Origin: Endomychus coccineus
Lineage: Eukaryota > Arthropoda > Insecta > Coleoptera > Endomychidae
NCBI GenBank assembly: GCA_958510875.1
Contig: OY294068.1
Coordinates: 194,146,315 to 194,210,314 of the forward strand
Reading direction: 5' to 3'
DNA length: 64,000 nt
Under the pieces are notes generated by a model. It was not told the DNA's origin. It did no database searches and worked only from the letters and a program-made list of their open reading frames with translations. Of this stretch, positions 44,745-56,159 are shown piece after piece (within the stretch, counting starts at the first letter, position 1; each line of letters starts with the position of its first letter). The position numbers and the translations under genes were made by a program.

Positions 44745-45110
44745 TTTTTGTATACTTTGACTACACGAGAGGAAAACCTATCCTGTTCGAAGAACATCGT
44801 GTGAGCCAACGGTGGAACGTAAGGAGAGGAGATAGGCATTCGTATTTTTCTTGAAGGTTTGGCGGTTATAGGCATAGGGAAAGACCACACTAGGTAAAGA
44901 GTTCCACACAATTGATATGGAGCAGAAACAAAATTGTGCCAAGACAGATCCCTGTGGAACACCAGGGTTGATAATCATTGTATCGAAAGATACTTCGTCA
45001 ACAACCACATGGAGTGGTCGATCTGAGAGAAAACTAGATAGTAAGGGACAAAGTGGAGGCGGCAAACCATATGACGGAGGTTTCCCAAGAATGCTTTGGT
45101 GCCAGACTAA
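44745..45110 (-). mobile_element. Jockey fragment with the catalytic core deleted
   Basis: One open frame reads SYGLPPPLCPLLSSFLSDRP, VVVDEVSFDTMIINPGVPQG SVLAQFCF and then jumps, in frame, to IVWNSLPSVVFPYAYNRQTF and YLLSLRSTVGSHDVL. The section with YADD and the thumb is gone, yet the frame is preserved for 95 codons. The 3' end (GGTTTTCCTCTCGTGTAGTC) matches other copies. Confidence 0.85.
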
Positions 45111-45114
45111 TAAT

Positions 45115-45965
45115 AATATATGGATTTAGATTATTTGTTGTTTTCGAAGGAACGTTTTTATTGTGATTTATAAGAAATTCAAATATTTTTCGTAATATTA
45201 TGTTGTTCTGTTCATATTCTGGACAGACTTCTACTTGAAACTATCAGAGTATAACAACTTCTAACACGCAAATTTGAAAATGATCGTATGGTAGTATGAC
45301 CTGATCACATTGTGTTCGCGGGAGTGTGTATTATTGTTGTCTCGATAAAAATACGACCATCGTAAATTGTTTCGTGGATGACATTCTGTCTTGGCGTGTC
45401 ATGAGTTAAGGCAAAGTTGCATTGTGAAGTTGAATTCCTAGATAATGCAGCTTCGTGATTTTGTTAAGTTATACGGTTAAGATTATTAAGTTATTCAGAG
45501 TATAATATTTATTGGAGACAAATCATTGTGACTCGTGAGTTAGATGGTCCGCCGTGCTTATGGCAAACGTAGCAGGTCGTTGTCGAGCCGGTTTTGCTAC
45601 AGGTTGAACCCCATAACGGGCTATGCGGTATTTTTTTCCTGGATGTTTATTTTTCCTCGTAACTTATTACTTCACAATGAGCCAGTTATGATTTTTACGA
45701 TAAAGCGGCTACTGTGTAATGTGTAATATAAACTATCAACATGGTTGGCAAGTTTTTAATGTATCATTACGATCAGGAGCAGTTTAATTGATTTACACGA
45801 ATTGAATGAACTAAACATAAATGTTTGTAATTGAATAATTATTATACATTCTCTACTTTCATTCTAAATTATGTGTTCTTAATTCATTTAAGAATATTGA
45901 AATGAATAATCAATGTTCTTGCATTAATTTCCATAACCACAATAGAGTTTAATAATTCTAAGTTT
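45115..45965. other. No identified gene
   Basis: Includes a CpG-richer patch at 45535-45620. No family recognised. Confidence 0.4.
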
Positions 45966-45969
45966 CTAG

Positions 45970-46500
45970 ATATTCATCATCGTCACCATCATCATCGTTT
46001 GAGGGGAGGGAGCTTAGCCCCCAAAGGCACTTGGGCCACTTATCTGGGCCCATTGTGCGCCCCGTGGTCAGAAGACTATTTATTCTATTCTAGCAGGTTT
46101 GTTGGTCGCCGGAAACCCAGAGTATTGCCAGTGCTGGCTTCCATAAGTTCTTCTGGGAGCAGTTTTCAATCTTCGAAGTGTCGGTGCCTGAAGGATGTCA
46201 ATACTGGGCATTCCAACAGGATGTGAGAAGCATTTTCTTCCGCCTCTTTGTATTTCCTACATATTGGGTCATCTGCGTAGCCCATAGTGTGAAGGTGACT
46301 GTTAAACGACAGGGACCAGTTAGGATTCCAGGCATCTCTCTGGAGTTCCTTCTGTTCAGAGAAAGGAGTTTCTTCGAGAGCTTGGGCTCTTTGATAAATA
46401 GCTTGGCCTGCCTCATGCGTGGTGATTCTGGCCACAGTTCAGACCACTCTTTGTCCAGTTGACCCAGAACGGCGAGACCCCCCGCAATTGGGTATTAGAT
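45970..46500 (-). mobile_element. RNase H LINE C-terminus and 3' end
   Basis: RMRQAKLFIKEPKLSKKLLS, LNRRNSREMPGILTGPCRLT in one frame, then HLHTMGYADDPICRKYKEAE and ENASHILLECPVLTSFRHRH in the next. This is the LTGH / CRKC...H...C region after RNase H; the frames are split by one indel. (YADD here is a coincidence and not the RT active site.) The 3' side ends in an (ATG)n-like tail near 45975-45995. Confidence 0.8.
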
Positions 46501-46504
46501 CCTT

Positions 46505-46855
46505 CACAAAATGCAATACGTTATTCAACGCTACACTGAATTTTTACCTATTAATAATGATATTATTATTCATTTATTTCCTTTCTCTTCCTTCTCTTCC
46601 CTCTGATTACATTTGTCTGAGATTACATCACATGTATATTTAAAATTATGTAAGATTATCATAAATATATCAGTATATGAGAAAAATGAGAAAGATGAAA
46701 GCAAGAAGGAAAAGGAACGGTTGGAGTGAGTCCTTCTTTCACTATCCCTGTGAAGTTTTTGTAGTACCTAAAACGCAAATTCATTTAGCATAGACATTTG
46801 AGATAAATCGAAGATTACAAAATATTCGAATTCCATTTCAGTATGTCATTGGAGA
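46505..46855. other. No identified gene
   Basis: AT-rich; nothing recognised. Confidence 0.4.
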
Positions 46856-46860
46856 TGTTA

Positions 46861-47223
46861 TAGAATAAAATAGAATAGAATATTTTATTTATACAGAAGC
46901 CCATTTACATAAATGGATAGGGCACCTCATATTGAATAATAAAAGGTGGCATTTACAATCATAAAGTTAGATTATAAAGTTACAATGAGGTACAAAACTA
47001 GAATTGATAAAATATAGACATTATAACAATGATACTACAATTTAGACACACACAAATTTTGAGGACAACTTAGACACACTAAAAATTTAATTTTTTTTGG
47101 TTCATGTATTCATCTACAGTATGAAACGCATGCTTGAGAAGCATGGTTTTAACTGATGACTTGAACTTCCGCAATTCCAGAGTTCCTATATTTTCGGGCA
47201 AATTATAAGAGCAGTAACAATTA
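46861..47223 (-). mobile_element. CR1-group LINE C-terminal tail and 3' UTR
   Basis: YNLPENIGTLELRKFKSSVK and MLLKHAFHTVDEYMN form the last part of a CR1/Jockey-type RT (LPxxIR...FKxxLKxxLLxxxFYSVDEF). The 3' side ends in an A/T-rich tail at 46861. At the 5' side it is cut at 47223 by the palindromic mariner derivative. Confidence 0.7.
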
Positions 47224-47601
47224 TACGAGGGCAAGGTGAAAAGTTTCTGACAAATTAATAAAACAGATGGTGCCACCATCGAAAATCACATGTGACATTT
47301 GAGATGAACCATCCTTAATTAGAGCGCATTGAAACTTTCAGACTGATATGTCATTCAGTTCTGCTTTGACACCCATCAAAAGCAAGCAACCTTGAAGAAG
47401 AATTTCGCGTCTTGATTAAACATTATTTATTGCGTGGAAAAAACATTACGCACTTGTTTTGTTTACGAAATGTTTCTTCCACCCAAGAAATAATGTATAA
47501 TCAAGACGCAAATTCACTTTTTTCCATGTTTACAAAAATCTTCAAGGTTGCTTGTTTTCGATGGATGTCACATGCGTTAATGCGTTCCTGTTAGAGATCA
47601 A

Positions 47602-49138
47602 ATTCCTGCTTTTTTTGTGAAAGATTGCATCAATATATTCGCAGTTCCACTGGCATTTATATATTCATTAGCCTTAAAATCGCATACTTTTCCGGATCTG
47701 TGAAAATTTTTAAAATTAGTACCGGTTTTTAAAGAAGGTAACAGGCGAGGTTACTAGTTATCGCCCAATTGCCATCATCGATAACTTCTGCAAAATATTT
47801 GAATATATCTTAGATGATGCTACTTTCAATTATGTAAAACTGCAGATATTCCCTGAGCAGCATGGGTTCATGCCTGGCAGATCAACTGTTACTAACTTAC
47901 GTTGCTACAGTCAATACATGGCCGATGTTATTGATGAGGGTGGCCAGGTTGATTGTATCTACCTCGATTTTGCTAAGGCATTTGATAAAATGGATCACAG
48001 TATTTTATCGAATAAAATGTCTAGCCTCGGATTTACAAACCATTTGATTGGATTTTGGAGTTCTTACTTAAGTGATAGATATCAATATGTAGAGTATAGA
48101 GGTTTTAAATCGTATTCATTTCATGTCACTTCAGGTGTACCTCAAGGTTCAGTACTTGGACCACTCCTGTTCAATTTGTTTATCAATGACATTTCTTCTT
48201 TAGTTGTCTCTTATTTTCTTCTTCACGCAGGCGATTTAAAACTTTACTCGGCAGTAAAGCATTCTTTATGTTGTATCTCACTGCAACATGTACTTGGTGT
48301 GTAATAATTCATCTGGAGCTTAGTATTGATGGTGAGTGCACTGTAATGACTTTCACCAAGAAAATTACGCCTATTATTTAGCATTACAAACTTAGTGACA
48401 CAGCTCCTGCTCGTTCCAATAGTTTCAGAGACTTGGGAGTTTTGTTTTTCGTTAAATTGTCATTTGCATCTCACATTGAATCAATTGTTTCTAGCGCCTA
48501 CTGAATGCTTGACTTTATCATCCGGAATTGCCGCCTATTTAGCAATAGTGATTCAATAACAATATTATATAACTCATTTGTTCGTTCTAAGCTCAAATAT
48601 GCTTCAATTGTGTGGACCCCCATTATAAAATTTATATAAACAAAATAGAGCGAGTGAATCGGCGTTTCCTAAAATATTAAGCCTTCAAAGATGATGGTAA
48701 TTATCCATCTATTGGATTTTCCCACCAGGCTCTATTAGATAGATTCTCTTGTCAAGAGTTATATGAACGTAGAGAAATTCATAGTATTTTATTCCTTGAT
48801 AAGGTCATTCATAACCTGGTTGACTGTCCTGTGATTTTATAGAAGCTGAATTTACATATTACATCTGTTCACACCCGTTCCACACAAATATCTTATCTAC
48901 CACTCTGCAGAACAAATACGTTATTATATTCCCCAATTTTCCAAATGTGTAGATTCTACGAGATAATCCGTTTGACTGTTGATATATTTTGTTGTAACCT
49001 CAATGATATTTGTAAAGCTGTGTATAATAGTTCATTTCACTTCTGTAATTATATTATATGTACCCCTACTAAGCCCTAGAAGAGATTTCTCCCGTTGAGC
49101 TAGTGGAATTAAATGAATAAATAAATAAATGAATAAAT
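47602..49138 (+). mobile_element. CR1-group LINE, 5'-truncated, nested in the mariner palindrome
   Basis: The RT starts within its first blocks (IPAFFVKDCINIFAVPLAFI, LVPVFKEGNR). After one frameshift it is open: SYRPIAIIDNFCKIFEYI, QHGFMPGRSTVTNL, DCIYLDFAKAFDKMDHSI with the first catalytic Asp, VTSGVPQGSVLGPLLFNL. The YADD box is HAGD (48223-48234). Thumb and C-terminus continue to 49080 with several frameshifts. The 3' end is an (AATAAATGA)-like tail at 49108-49138. It is the best-preserved RT in the window. Confidence 0.9.
47870..48304 (+). pseudogene. CR1-group reverse transcriptase palm, open frame
   Basis: A 144-codon frame covers RT motifs from the PGRST block to just past the catalytic site. 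Motif A (YLDFAKAFD) is intact and motif B (GVPQGSVLGPLLF) is intact; motif C reads LLHAGDLKLYSAV where LLYADDLKLYSAV is expected, so one of the two catalytic Asp and the Tyr are lost. RTs of this group copy LINE RNA at the nicked target. This one cannot be active. Its frame ends soon after at a double stop (48301). Confidence 0.9.
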
Positions 49139-49209
49139 GTCACATGGGATTTTCGATTGGGGCACTATCTGTTTAATTTTTCAGGGATTTTCACCTTCCC
49201 CTCGTAGTG

Positions 49210-50440
49210 CAACTTACGTAGAATAAATGTGGGTTCACGCTTCCAAAACTTTTTTCACACAAAGCATGGTCTTCAGTCTTTTTAGGGTGCGGGTGTCTTG
49301 TATACCATACCTTGAGTTGGTGAAAAATAATCTGTGAACATCCAATCATGTGGCATTTGAAGAGTAACATTCTTCATATGGTTACCTACACTGCAATTTA
49401 GAAATTAATAAAGACCAGTATCTTAGGATATAAATAACTTTGGTTGAAAATATGTTTCTACATTGAAACATTGCTTAAAAGCGTCAGGTATTAATGAGAA
49501 TCCTCCGTTTTTCTATTAGATAAATAAATTATAGTACACCTTCGTTTAATTAAACTAATTCACTTGGACTGAATGTGTGGTCTTTCAATCCTTAAAAATT
49601 AATCTACCGCGCTATTTTAAATATGTCTCTAATCTACATTCACTTACAACGAAATGTAACGTATAATACACCTCTAATACCGTCTCTCTAATTAACTAAT
49701 ATAAGGCACATGCTCTCAAATACACGGGGCACCACGCGTTCATTTGAATTTTCAAATTAAAATTATATAGCTTGCTCCTGCTGCTGCTACTCTTCCTTGT
49801 TGTTTTAAGTGCATCAGATTTTTTAAGACAGGTGAACCGTTTTTTCCTCATTCGAATGGAGTATAGCTGAGTAATACATTATCATTTTAACAGCAAGTTA
49901 TGCGAGTTAAGATTATATATTGAAATTGTTTAGTAAACAGAAATAAGCTTTATTCATTAGGTGAATTGTTATTACGTTTCAACCGTATTCAAAGTGAATC
50001 CGATTGTTCCAAGACATTTTATAACATTTATTTTCATTTGGACACTATTTGAAGGTTCCTCATTTTATAAATCACAGTCACGCATCTATGAGGATGCGGA
50101 TTCGATTGACTCTTCTAGTACAACTTTTGCGTTTTTTCATCTTAAGTTTCTATGAATGAAAAAAAATCACAATCTCTGATATGGTCATACGAAATTATCA
50201 GTACCTTCAGTACTCCGCGTTTGTTATTATGATTATCGATAATTTTCCGTCGTCGTTGTCGTTGCCGTATCCCTAAATGTATTCTTTACAATAATCATGA
50301 ATTCTCTCGGAAGCGGCTTGGAGTGGAAACTTGAGATTTTGCAAGTCTTTAGGGCAGCCAATGGACATTCGTTTTTGGTCATCCGATTTTTTGTTTCCAA
50401 GTTCTTAGTCAAATAATCTGCAATTTTTCTTTGATACACG
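49210..50440. other. No identified gene
   Basis: AT-rich, with a small CTG-rich spot at 49768-49790. Nothing recognised. Confidence 0.4.
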
Positions 50441-50443
50441 ACA

Positions 50444-51745
50444 ACTGTCGAAAAAATGTATTAGTTTTGATGACATATTCTGAACACGCTACTTTTGATA
50501 GTTTCCTGAACCCTATTGAAATTGACGAGCATCGGGGGGAACTAGTATTTTTTTGGAGTACATATTTTTTAAAAAGGGTCGTCGTTCCAGCGTCGAAAAA
50601 GTCGCGAGGATTAAAAAAACCGAGACGACAGTTCGATAGTGAATTTGGACGAGGAAACTCTCATGATGCTTCTTTCTCTGGTTCGAAACTGTCGAGAAAA
50701 TGCAAAAACATCCATTTCTAGGTCAAAAAATTGAAAGTTGCTATCAATTATCTTGAAAAAACAATTGTTTTATAGAAAACCTGAGGACTTGACGAAAATC
50801 TACGCCTAAAACCATAGATAGATTGAATGGGAGCATCAACTGTCGTGTTGTTTTGATGACATTTTTTGAACACTTGAAACTGAAGAGAATCGGGGGAGAA
50901 CTAGTATTTTTTTTTGGGTGTATATTTTTTGAAAAGCGTCGTTCCAGCATCGCTAAAGTCATGAGGATTGAGAAACCAAGATCACAGTGCCACAGTGAAT
51001 TTGGAGGGAAAAACTCTCACGAAGCTTCTTTCTCTGTTTCGAAAATGTAAAAACTAGAGTTGCCACGAATATTCAGCTACCATTCAGTATTCGGCCGAAT
51101 GCCCATTCAATACCGAATACCAAATTATGAAAAAAAAAAACCGTAATAAATATTACTCGAAATAATTTTCATTTTAATAAAAAATTGGCATATTTAATAC
51201 CTAAAATCTATCAGTGGTAAGTTATGATGAATGAAAACAATTTTTTCAGCATCTGTTGATAGCAAACGATTGCGGTTTCCCTCATAAATTATTCCTGCTT
51301 CCGAAAATAACCGCTCACTATATACACTGCTACCGAGAGATGATAAATACATTTTAGCAAATTCTGCTAAGCATGGATACTGTTTTGCTTTTGCTGACCA
51401 CCACTTGTAAGGGTCTGCTGTCCGATAGAGGCGTACTAGGCAAACAGTTAAGTAATTTATACGCCCACGGCGTAGTTACCGAAAACACTTCAATGATGCA
51501 GGTCGGATCCTATCGCCCGCAAAATATACTAAGCGTCGCCGAATACTAGGCCGACGAATATTCTGCGCTTCGGTCGAGATCCTTGCGGAAGATTCGGTAT
51601 TCGGAAAAATCACTATTCGTGGCAAATCTGGTAAAAACATCCATTTCTAGGTAAAAAAAATTGAAGGATTCTATTTATTTCCTCGAAATATAATAGAAAA
51701 TCTGATGACTTGACGAGAATCTACACCTAAAGCCATAGATAGATT
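50444..51745. repeat. Two-copy tandem repeat, unit about 350-390 bp, second copy split by hAT
   Basis: TTTTGATGACAT starts at 50466 and 50852; AACATCCATTTCTAGGT ends both copies (about 50707 and 51637, the second after the hAT insertion). Both units also share GAACTAGTATTTTTTT, TCGTTCCAGC, GTGAATTTGGA and CCATAGATAGATT. In both, the same reading frame is open over about 55 codons. Confidence 0.85.
51055..51630 (-). mobile_element. Internally deleted hAT element with 8-bp target duplication
   Basis: The ends TAGAGTTGCCACGAATA and, in reverse, CAGATTTGCCACGAATA form the TIR. GTAAAAAC flanks it on both sides (51047-51054 and 51631-51638), a perfect 8-bp duplication as hAT elements make. The minus strand still encodes the end of a hAT transposase: ADPYKWWSAKAKQYPCLAEF, AKMYLSSLGSSVYSERLFSE and GNRNRLLSTDAEKIVFIHHN, the dimerisation domain. 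The rest of the transposase is missing, so it depended on a full-length partner. Confidence 0.95.
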
Positions 51746-51829
51746 TACGGGGATTGTGAACTAGCAGCTTCACCACCGCGACCTTTGGAGTTCTATTGTG
51801 TACACCCTTCTGTTATTTTGTTATGTAAG

Positions 51830-52105
51830 AGTTTCCTGTCTAGACCCGATTATATTACTAGACTCCATAGACCAGACCTTACGTCCTCCATGAGAGGGTT
51901 GCGGTTTTTCCTTTTCCATCGTTGAGAACCTTAGCCTTGTTAGGCATTCGCAGTAGTACAGTATGTGTACTGAGGTCCCCTCGTCTTCTTGGCAGAACCT
52001 GCATAGGGTTGTATCTGCCATTCCGATATTGTTCATGTCTTTGTGAGTCTACAATTCCCTATCAGGAGTCCAACCATGATTCTAGTTGATCCTCTATTCT
52101 GGATA
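51830..52105 (-). mobile_element. LINE C-terminal fragment with Cys/His knuckle
   Basis: THKDMNNIGMADTTLCRFC and QEDEGTSVHILYYCECLTRL give a complete CxxC...H...C knuckle in the HMxxIGxxxxxxCRFC context typical of I/R1-group LINEs after RNase H. The frame is intact for 71 codons; the flanks are not recognised. Confidence 0.75.
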
Positions 52106-52109
52106 AGAA

Positions 52110-53185
52110 GGTACTCATTGCATTATGGCGATGATGAACTTTTTGGCCTGTCTCCCTCCCAGCGCCCTGTTCCCCCATTCTCGAGATTGATTTTTCATTC
52201 AAGTACTGTTATATGATTTGCGCAGAGCTTTAATTATACCACAGAAGGCTATTCCTATTTCTAAAACTAATAAGCCTCAGACCATTTCTGTAAAAAATCT
52301 TAGAAAAAGTTGTTGACAAACAATTGAGGAAACATTTTGGAGTTCTTCCATAGGAGCAATCATGATTTAGACCAGGCTTTAGTTGTTGTTCTGCACTCAG
52401 TAACGTTACCAATGATATTACAAGTTTAGATAAGGGAAAAGTAATGAGATAAAACATGATCAATATATATAGAAAGTTATGTAATATATATTGTGAAATT
52501 TAATATATATTCTGAGATGTTTGAAATATAACTAAGTAATAATTATGGCACAAACGGCGCCTCATACGCAAGAATGTTCGAGAGCTATTTTGATAACAGA
52601 AGTGAGCGTGATCAATTACTCAGACCTTTTTTTTACTAGCAGCTATTCCTCAGTTTTACTGAAACCAAAATTCGGAAAGATATAAAATTTATATAACGTA
52701 ACGATTTTCTGTTGTATTGACTTCTATCTGATTATTAATTCTCTTCAAACCGTCGTCTATCCAATCCTAGGAAGAAATTTAATTGGTTTGATCTTCATCC
52801 TAGTAGTTACGTCGTGCAGCATAGGTTATTGATAAATCTACATATTTCTAACGTATACAAATTACCACACATAAATTATCAGCCACAATATATGCTCTAA
52901 CAAAGATATAAACATTTTTTAAACATTTACAAGCCTTAACTATCTCTAACAGCCCGCAGTTACATAATGTTTTATAATTAAACTATAACCACATCTATGA
53001 GTTAATCATACTAGATGCTTATGTTTTTATTTTCCCTTCCGTCAATAAATCTTAATATCGTGTTTGGTATATGCAGAGATGTACCAACGAAATTAATGTG
53101 TAACTTTGGAAATATAATAGAAAATATAATGTAAACGTGAAAGTCAAAATTCTTTTGTATTTGGTAGATGATTCAATCAGACTGT
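52110..53185. other. No identified gene
   Basis: AT-rich; nothing recognised. Confidence 0.4.
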
Positions 53186-53190
53186 ACTGG

Positions 53191-53579
53191 AATAAAAATT
53201 GATGCATCAAATAACAAATATTTTCAATACTTAATAAGATTATTTCTGATGAGAAGAAACAGCTAAGGGCGTGGAAAGCCGTAAAATTACACCCTATGTC
53301 ATGTGAAAGTTCATTTAAATTGACAGGAATATCTATATTATTGAATGGTCTGTCAATGTTCAGCTGTGTGTAATGTGAATGTTCGGGATCACCACCAACA
53401 GCATCCTCTCAGGGGATGATTATGTAAGGTCCATTGCGAAAACAGCTTCACAAAAACTCGGTTTGCTATTTCGTGCCAAGAGCTACTTTACATCCCAGTA
53501 GCTCCTCATAATCTACAAAGCGCAGACCTGTCCTGTTGTACTGTTCACATGTTAGAATAAAAATTGATGCATCAAATAA
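53191..53579. repeat. 24-bp direct repeats flanking a segment with a Jockey piece
   Basis: An identical 24-bp sequence containing AATTGATGCATCAAAT lies at 53191-53214 and 53556-53579. Between them are about 165 bp of unassigned sequence and the Jockey fragment at 53380-53550. Confidence 0.85.
53380..53550 (+). mobile_element. Jockey fragment
   Basis: ITTNSILSGDDYVRSIAKT, SQKLGLLFRAKSYFTSQ and the following words match the Jockey thumb region seen at 60840-60960 and 11640-11830. No catalytic part. Confidence 0.75.
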
Positions 53580-53775
53580 ATATACCCAAGCAAACAAACA
53601 TCACATTGATATTTAAAGAGCGATCTAAGTATTTTAGGAACTGGGAGAAGTTTGGGATTCAACAACTAAAAGACACACTTGAATAACCACACCATGTTAT
53701 AGTTGACGGTAGATTTTTCGCGTAAAGTTAGTAAAGGATATCCACCACACTTTGCATTGACAAAGTCCTCTAAGT
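53580..53775. other. No identified gene
   Basis: Short spacer before the RNase H LINE fragment. Confidence 0.4.
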
Positions 53776-53779
53776 ATGT

Positions 53780-54485
53780 ATCTGTTAGGACTGATGGGAG
53801 CCAAGCGACTCCCAAATCGATTGCCCCCTACCGTTGCAGTTCAAGTACGGTATGGTACTGTAAAAATTTTTTGCATGCCTAGAGGACAAGGACAAAAGCA
53901 CTCTGATCTGGATACCCAGCCATTCAGGAATTGAGAGAAAACAGGCAGCAGAATCTCTGGTCAGGAAAGTTACAGCTTCGAAATTTATCTGACTACAATC
54001 AGTGCTTGATATATCTGTAAGGCCAGCTCCATAACTTGGACCCTTTGCATGGCTTACATGACTTCACCAGACAATCTTCTGCCAGTTCTAGTATCACATG
54101 GTGATTCTTTTGCAATGACTTCACAGTTCTTGTATCACATGGCGATACATTGCCAGTCTTAGCTGCTCAATGTCGACTATGTCTCGAGAATGCTAGAACG
54201 GCGGATCACATAGTCTTGGACTGCCCAACTGTGGAAATAATAAGATCTGAGATATTCGGTAAGAGACGTCTCCTATTAGGAGATCTGAACAAAACCGCAA
54301 CCATCAAAATAATTATAAATGAGCGACAAAAGAACACAAGATTGAGGTGGAACTTATACTTAAACCTAGGATTGATACGTAGAACCCAAGAGAATTGATT
54401 CACTAGGCGAAATATTTGTTTCATATTGCCCCAAAGCCCATTTGCGGACAGCTATTCTTGGAAGCCACCATCACAGGTGGCTTTC
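53780..54485 (+). mobile_element. RNase H LINE, 3' part
   Basis: VRTDGSQATPKS (RNase H start), then LEDKDKSTLIWIPSHSGIER KQAAESLVRK (last RNase H block; the fourth Asp is Ala), then in a frame with 82 open codons MPVLAAQCRLCLENARTADH IVLDCP, the Cys/His knuckle, and EIFGKRRLLLGDLN. The middle of RNase H is deleted. Around 54085-54145 a short phrase (GTATCACATGG) is duplicated. Confidence 0.75.
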
Positions 54486-54489
54486 TCCG

Positions 54490-56155
54490 AACAGGAATAA
54501 ACTGTCAACTGCTTACAATAATATACATTGCTACAAATATCTTCTGAATGAAAAACAGGAAGAACATCTTAGATTCTTATATAGAACTATGGAGCTATTG
54601 AAGAACTGTTGTTAATATGTCTGGAAATTTGAAGTTTAGTTTTATCAAGAACATCAGTCCAAATTTATTCATTTTCTTTCATTATATGTCATAACATGAT
54701 AAATTATTGGCTAAAAGACCGGCAAATGTGTAATTAATCGATAATTTGTACTGGTAGTATTTTCATTATTCATGAAACAATGAAGGACATATCTTCTCAT
54801 AGAAGACAGGCTTAATTCGTATTCAATAAGATCTAACAATAAAGTATCCTCTAACGTAGTAATTTTAAAAATAATACACGTATCGCTAGAGTATAAAAGA
54901 TGAGTGCTGGTGTAGGTCTATGTAATTTTCCCGAACAACTATATCTAAACTGGACGTGGTGTTGTCAAAGTGTCTGCTTATCGGGAGATAGTTAGAGAGA
55001 AGGCGAGATAGAGCTAGTACACAATGCACATTGTGTGCCTAATTTATGACCACTCATCGAAGTCGGCTGAGCAATCATATTGCTTTCTACCCAGCAATTA
55101 AGGAGGCTCGTAAGTGTGTGCCCATTACATACATCAGCTTAGCTTGACCTAACACTCGCTAAATATAAAATTCATTCTAATATTCCAAATAGATTATTGA
55201 ATGGCATTATAGAGATTGAACAAGGATTACAAAAACGACGGTCCTATATTCAGTTAATTCTGTTTTCGAAAAAAGAGAGACAGATTTTTCATAATATATT
55301 TTGTTCTTTATTCTTAAGTGTTGATTATTATTACTCTTTCTACAAATTGAATTTCACTTAAGACGATGACTATGATTTCGTTTATACCCTCGCCTTTATT
55401 CAGAAATTATTTGAAATGAAATCAACTACTTTGGGAAACGTATTTTTGGAATTATCGGCAACTCGCCTCGATTTGGTGATAGCAGTGACATTCAAGAGCT
55501 GAGCAAAATTACTTATGATCCCATCAAACTTCATTTGCAAATGTCAACCAACAAAATCTAGACTTTTCTTCTAGTCATTCATTACATATATTACGAGGTA
55601 TCAAAATAATGAACAAGAATATTAACTCTGCTGAGATTGAAGAGAAGAGATAATGTTACAGAAGATAACAGACTATAGTGATTCAAATAGTGTTTTGGAG
55701 TGTGTAAAAGTCTTTAAATTATATCTAGAACGTTAGTGGTGGTACTAAAACTATTGTCAATCAATTTTTGACTTGAAAACCAATGATTCACTAAGAAAGT
55801 ACGGAGATATACACAATGTGAGTAGTTCTTCTGGAAGTTTTCTATAGATAGCAAGCAATACGGAATGAAAGATCTCCATGTTGGATGCAATCGGACTTCA
55901 TCGATATGAATCAGTCGAAATTAACCTTACCAAAGCAGCTCCCAAAAATAAATAACCTTGGATAAACGTGGATCCTTCCTTTCTAAAAGTAAAGCGTCAT
56001 ATATATCAAGTAATAATAACATGAAAACGTTACTATAGATTCAACACCGAAGTTGAAACTCTCATTAAATTGTAATATTTATCACCTGTCAACATCAATA
56101 CTGGCCGTTCTCCATTAGGATTAAATCATACCGTTGAACTCTTTCAATCAACGAT
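54490..56155. other. No identified gene; lone TATAAAAG
   Basis: AT-rich with no recognised gene. A TATAAAAG occurs at 54893 but without a supporting initiator or downstream exon. Confidence 0.4.
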
Positions 56156-56159
56156 CATA

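Larger units (their letters stand above)
47226..49204. mobile_element. Palindromic mariner derivative (two 5' ends facing inward)
   Basis: The left end CGAGGGCAAGGTGAAAAG and, in reverse from the right, CGAGGGGAAGGTGAAAAT are the mariner TIR; TA flanks both (47224-47225 and 49205-49206). Both arms run through the mariner leader into the transposase start. The left arm is coding on plus (EEFRVLIKHYLLRGKNIT), the right arm on minus. They meet at an 18-base spacer (47449-47466). The left arm lacks about 25 bp around the start codon. Without the inserted LINE (47602-49138) it would be about 440 bp. Confidence 0.8.

Noticed and set aside
45970..46500. YADD in a LINE frame near 46320 as a possible RT active site
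   Set aside because: It lies in the Cys/His region after RNase H (MGYADDPICRK), so it is a coincidence.
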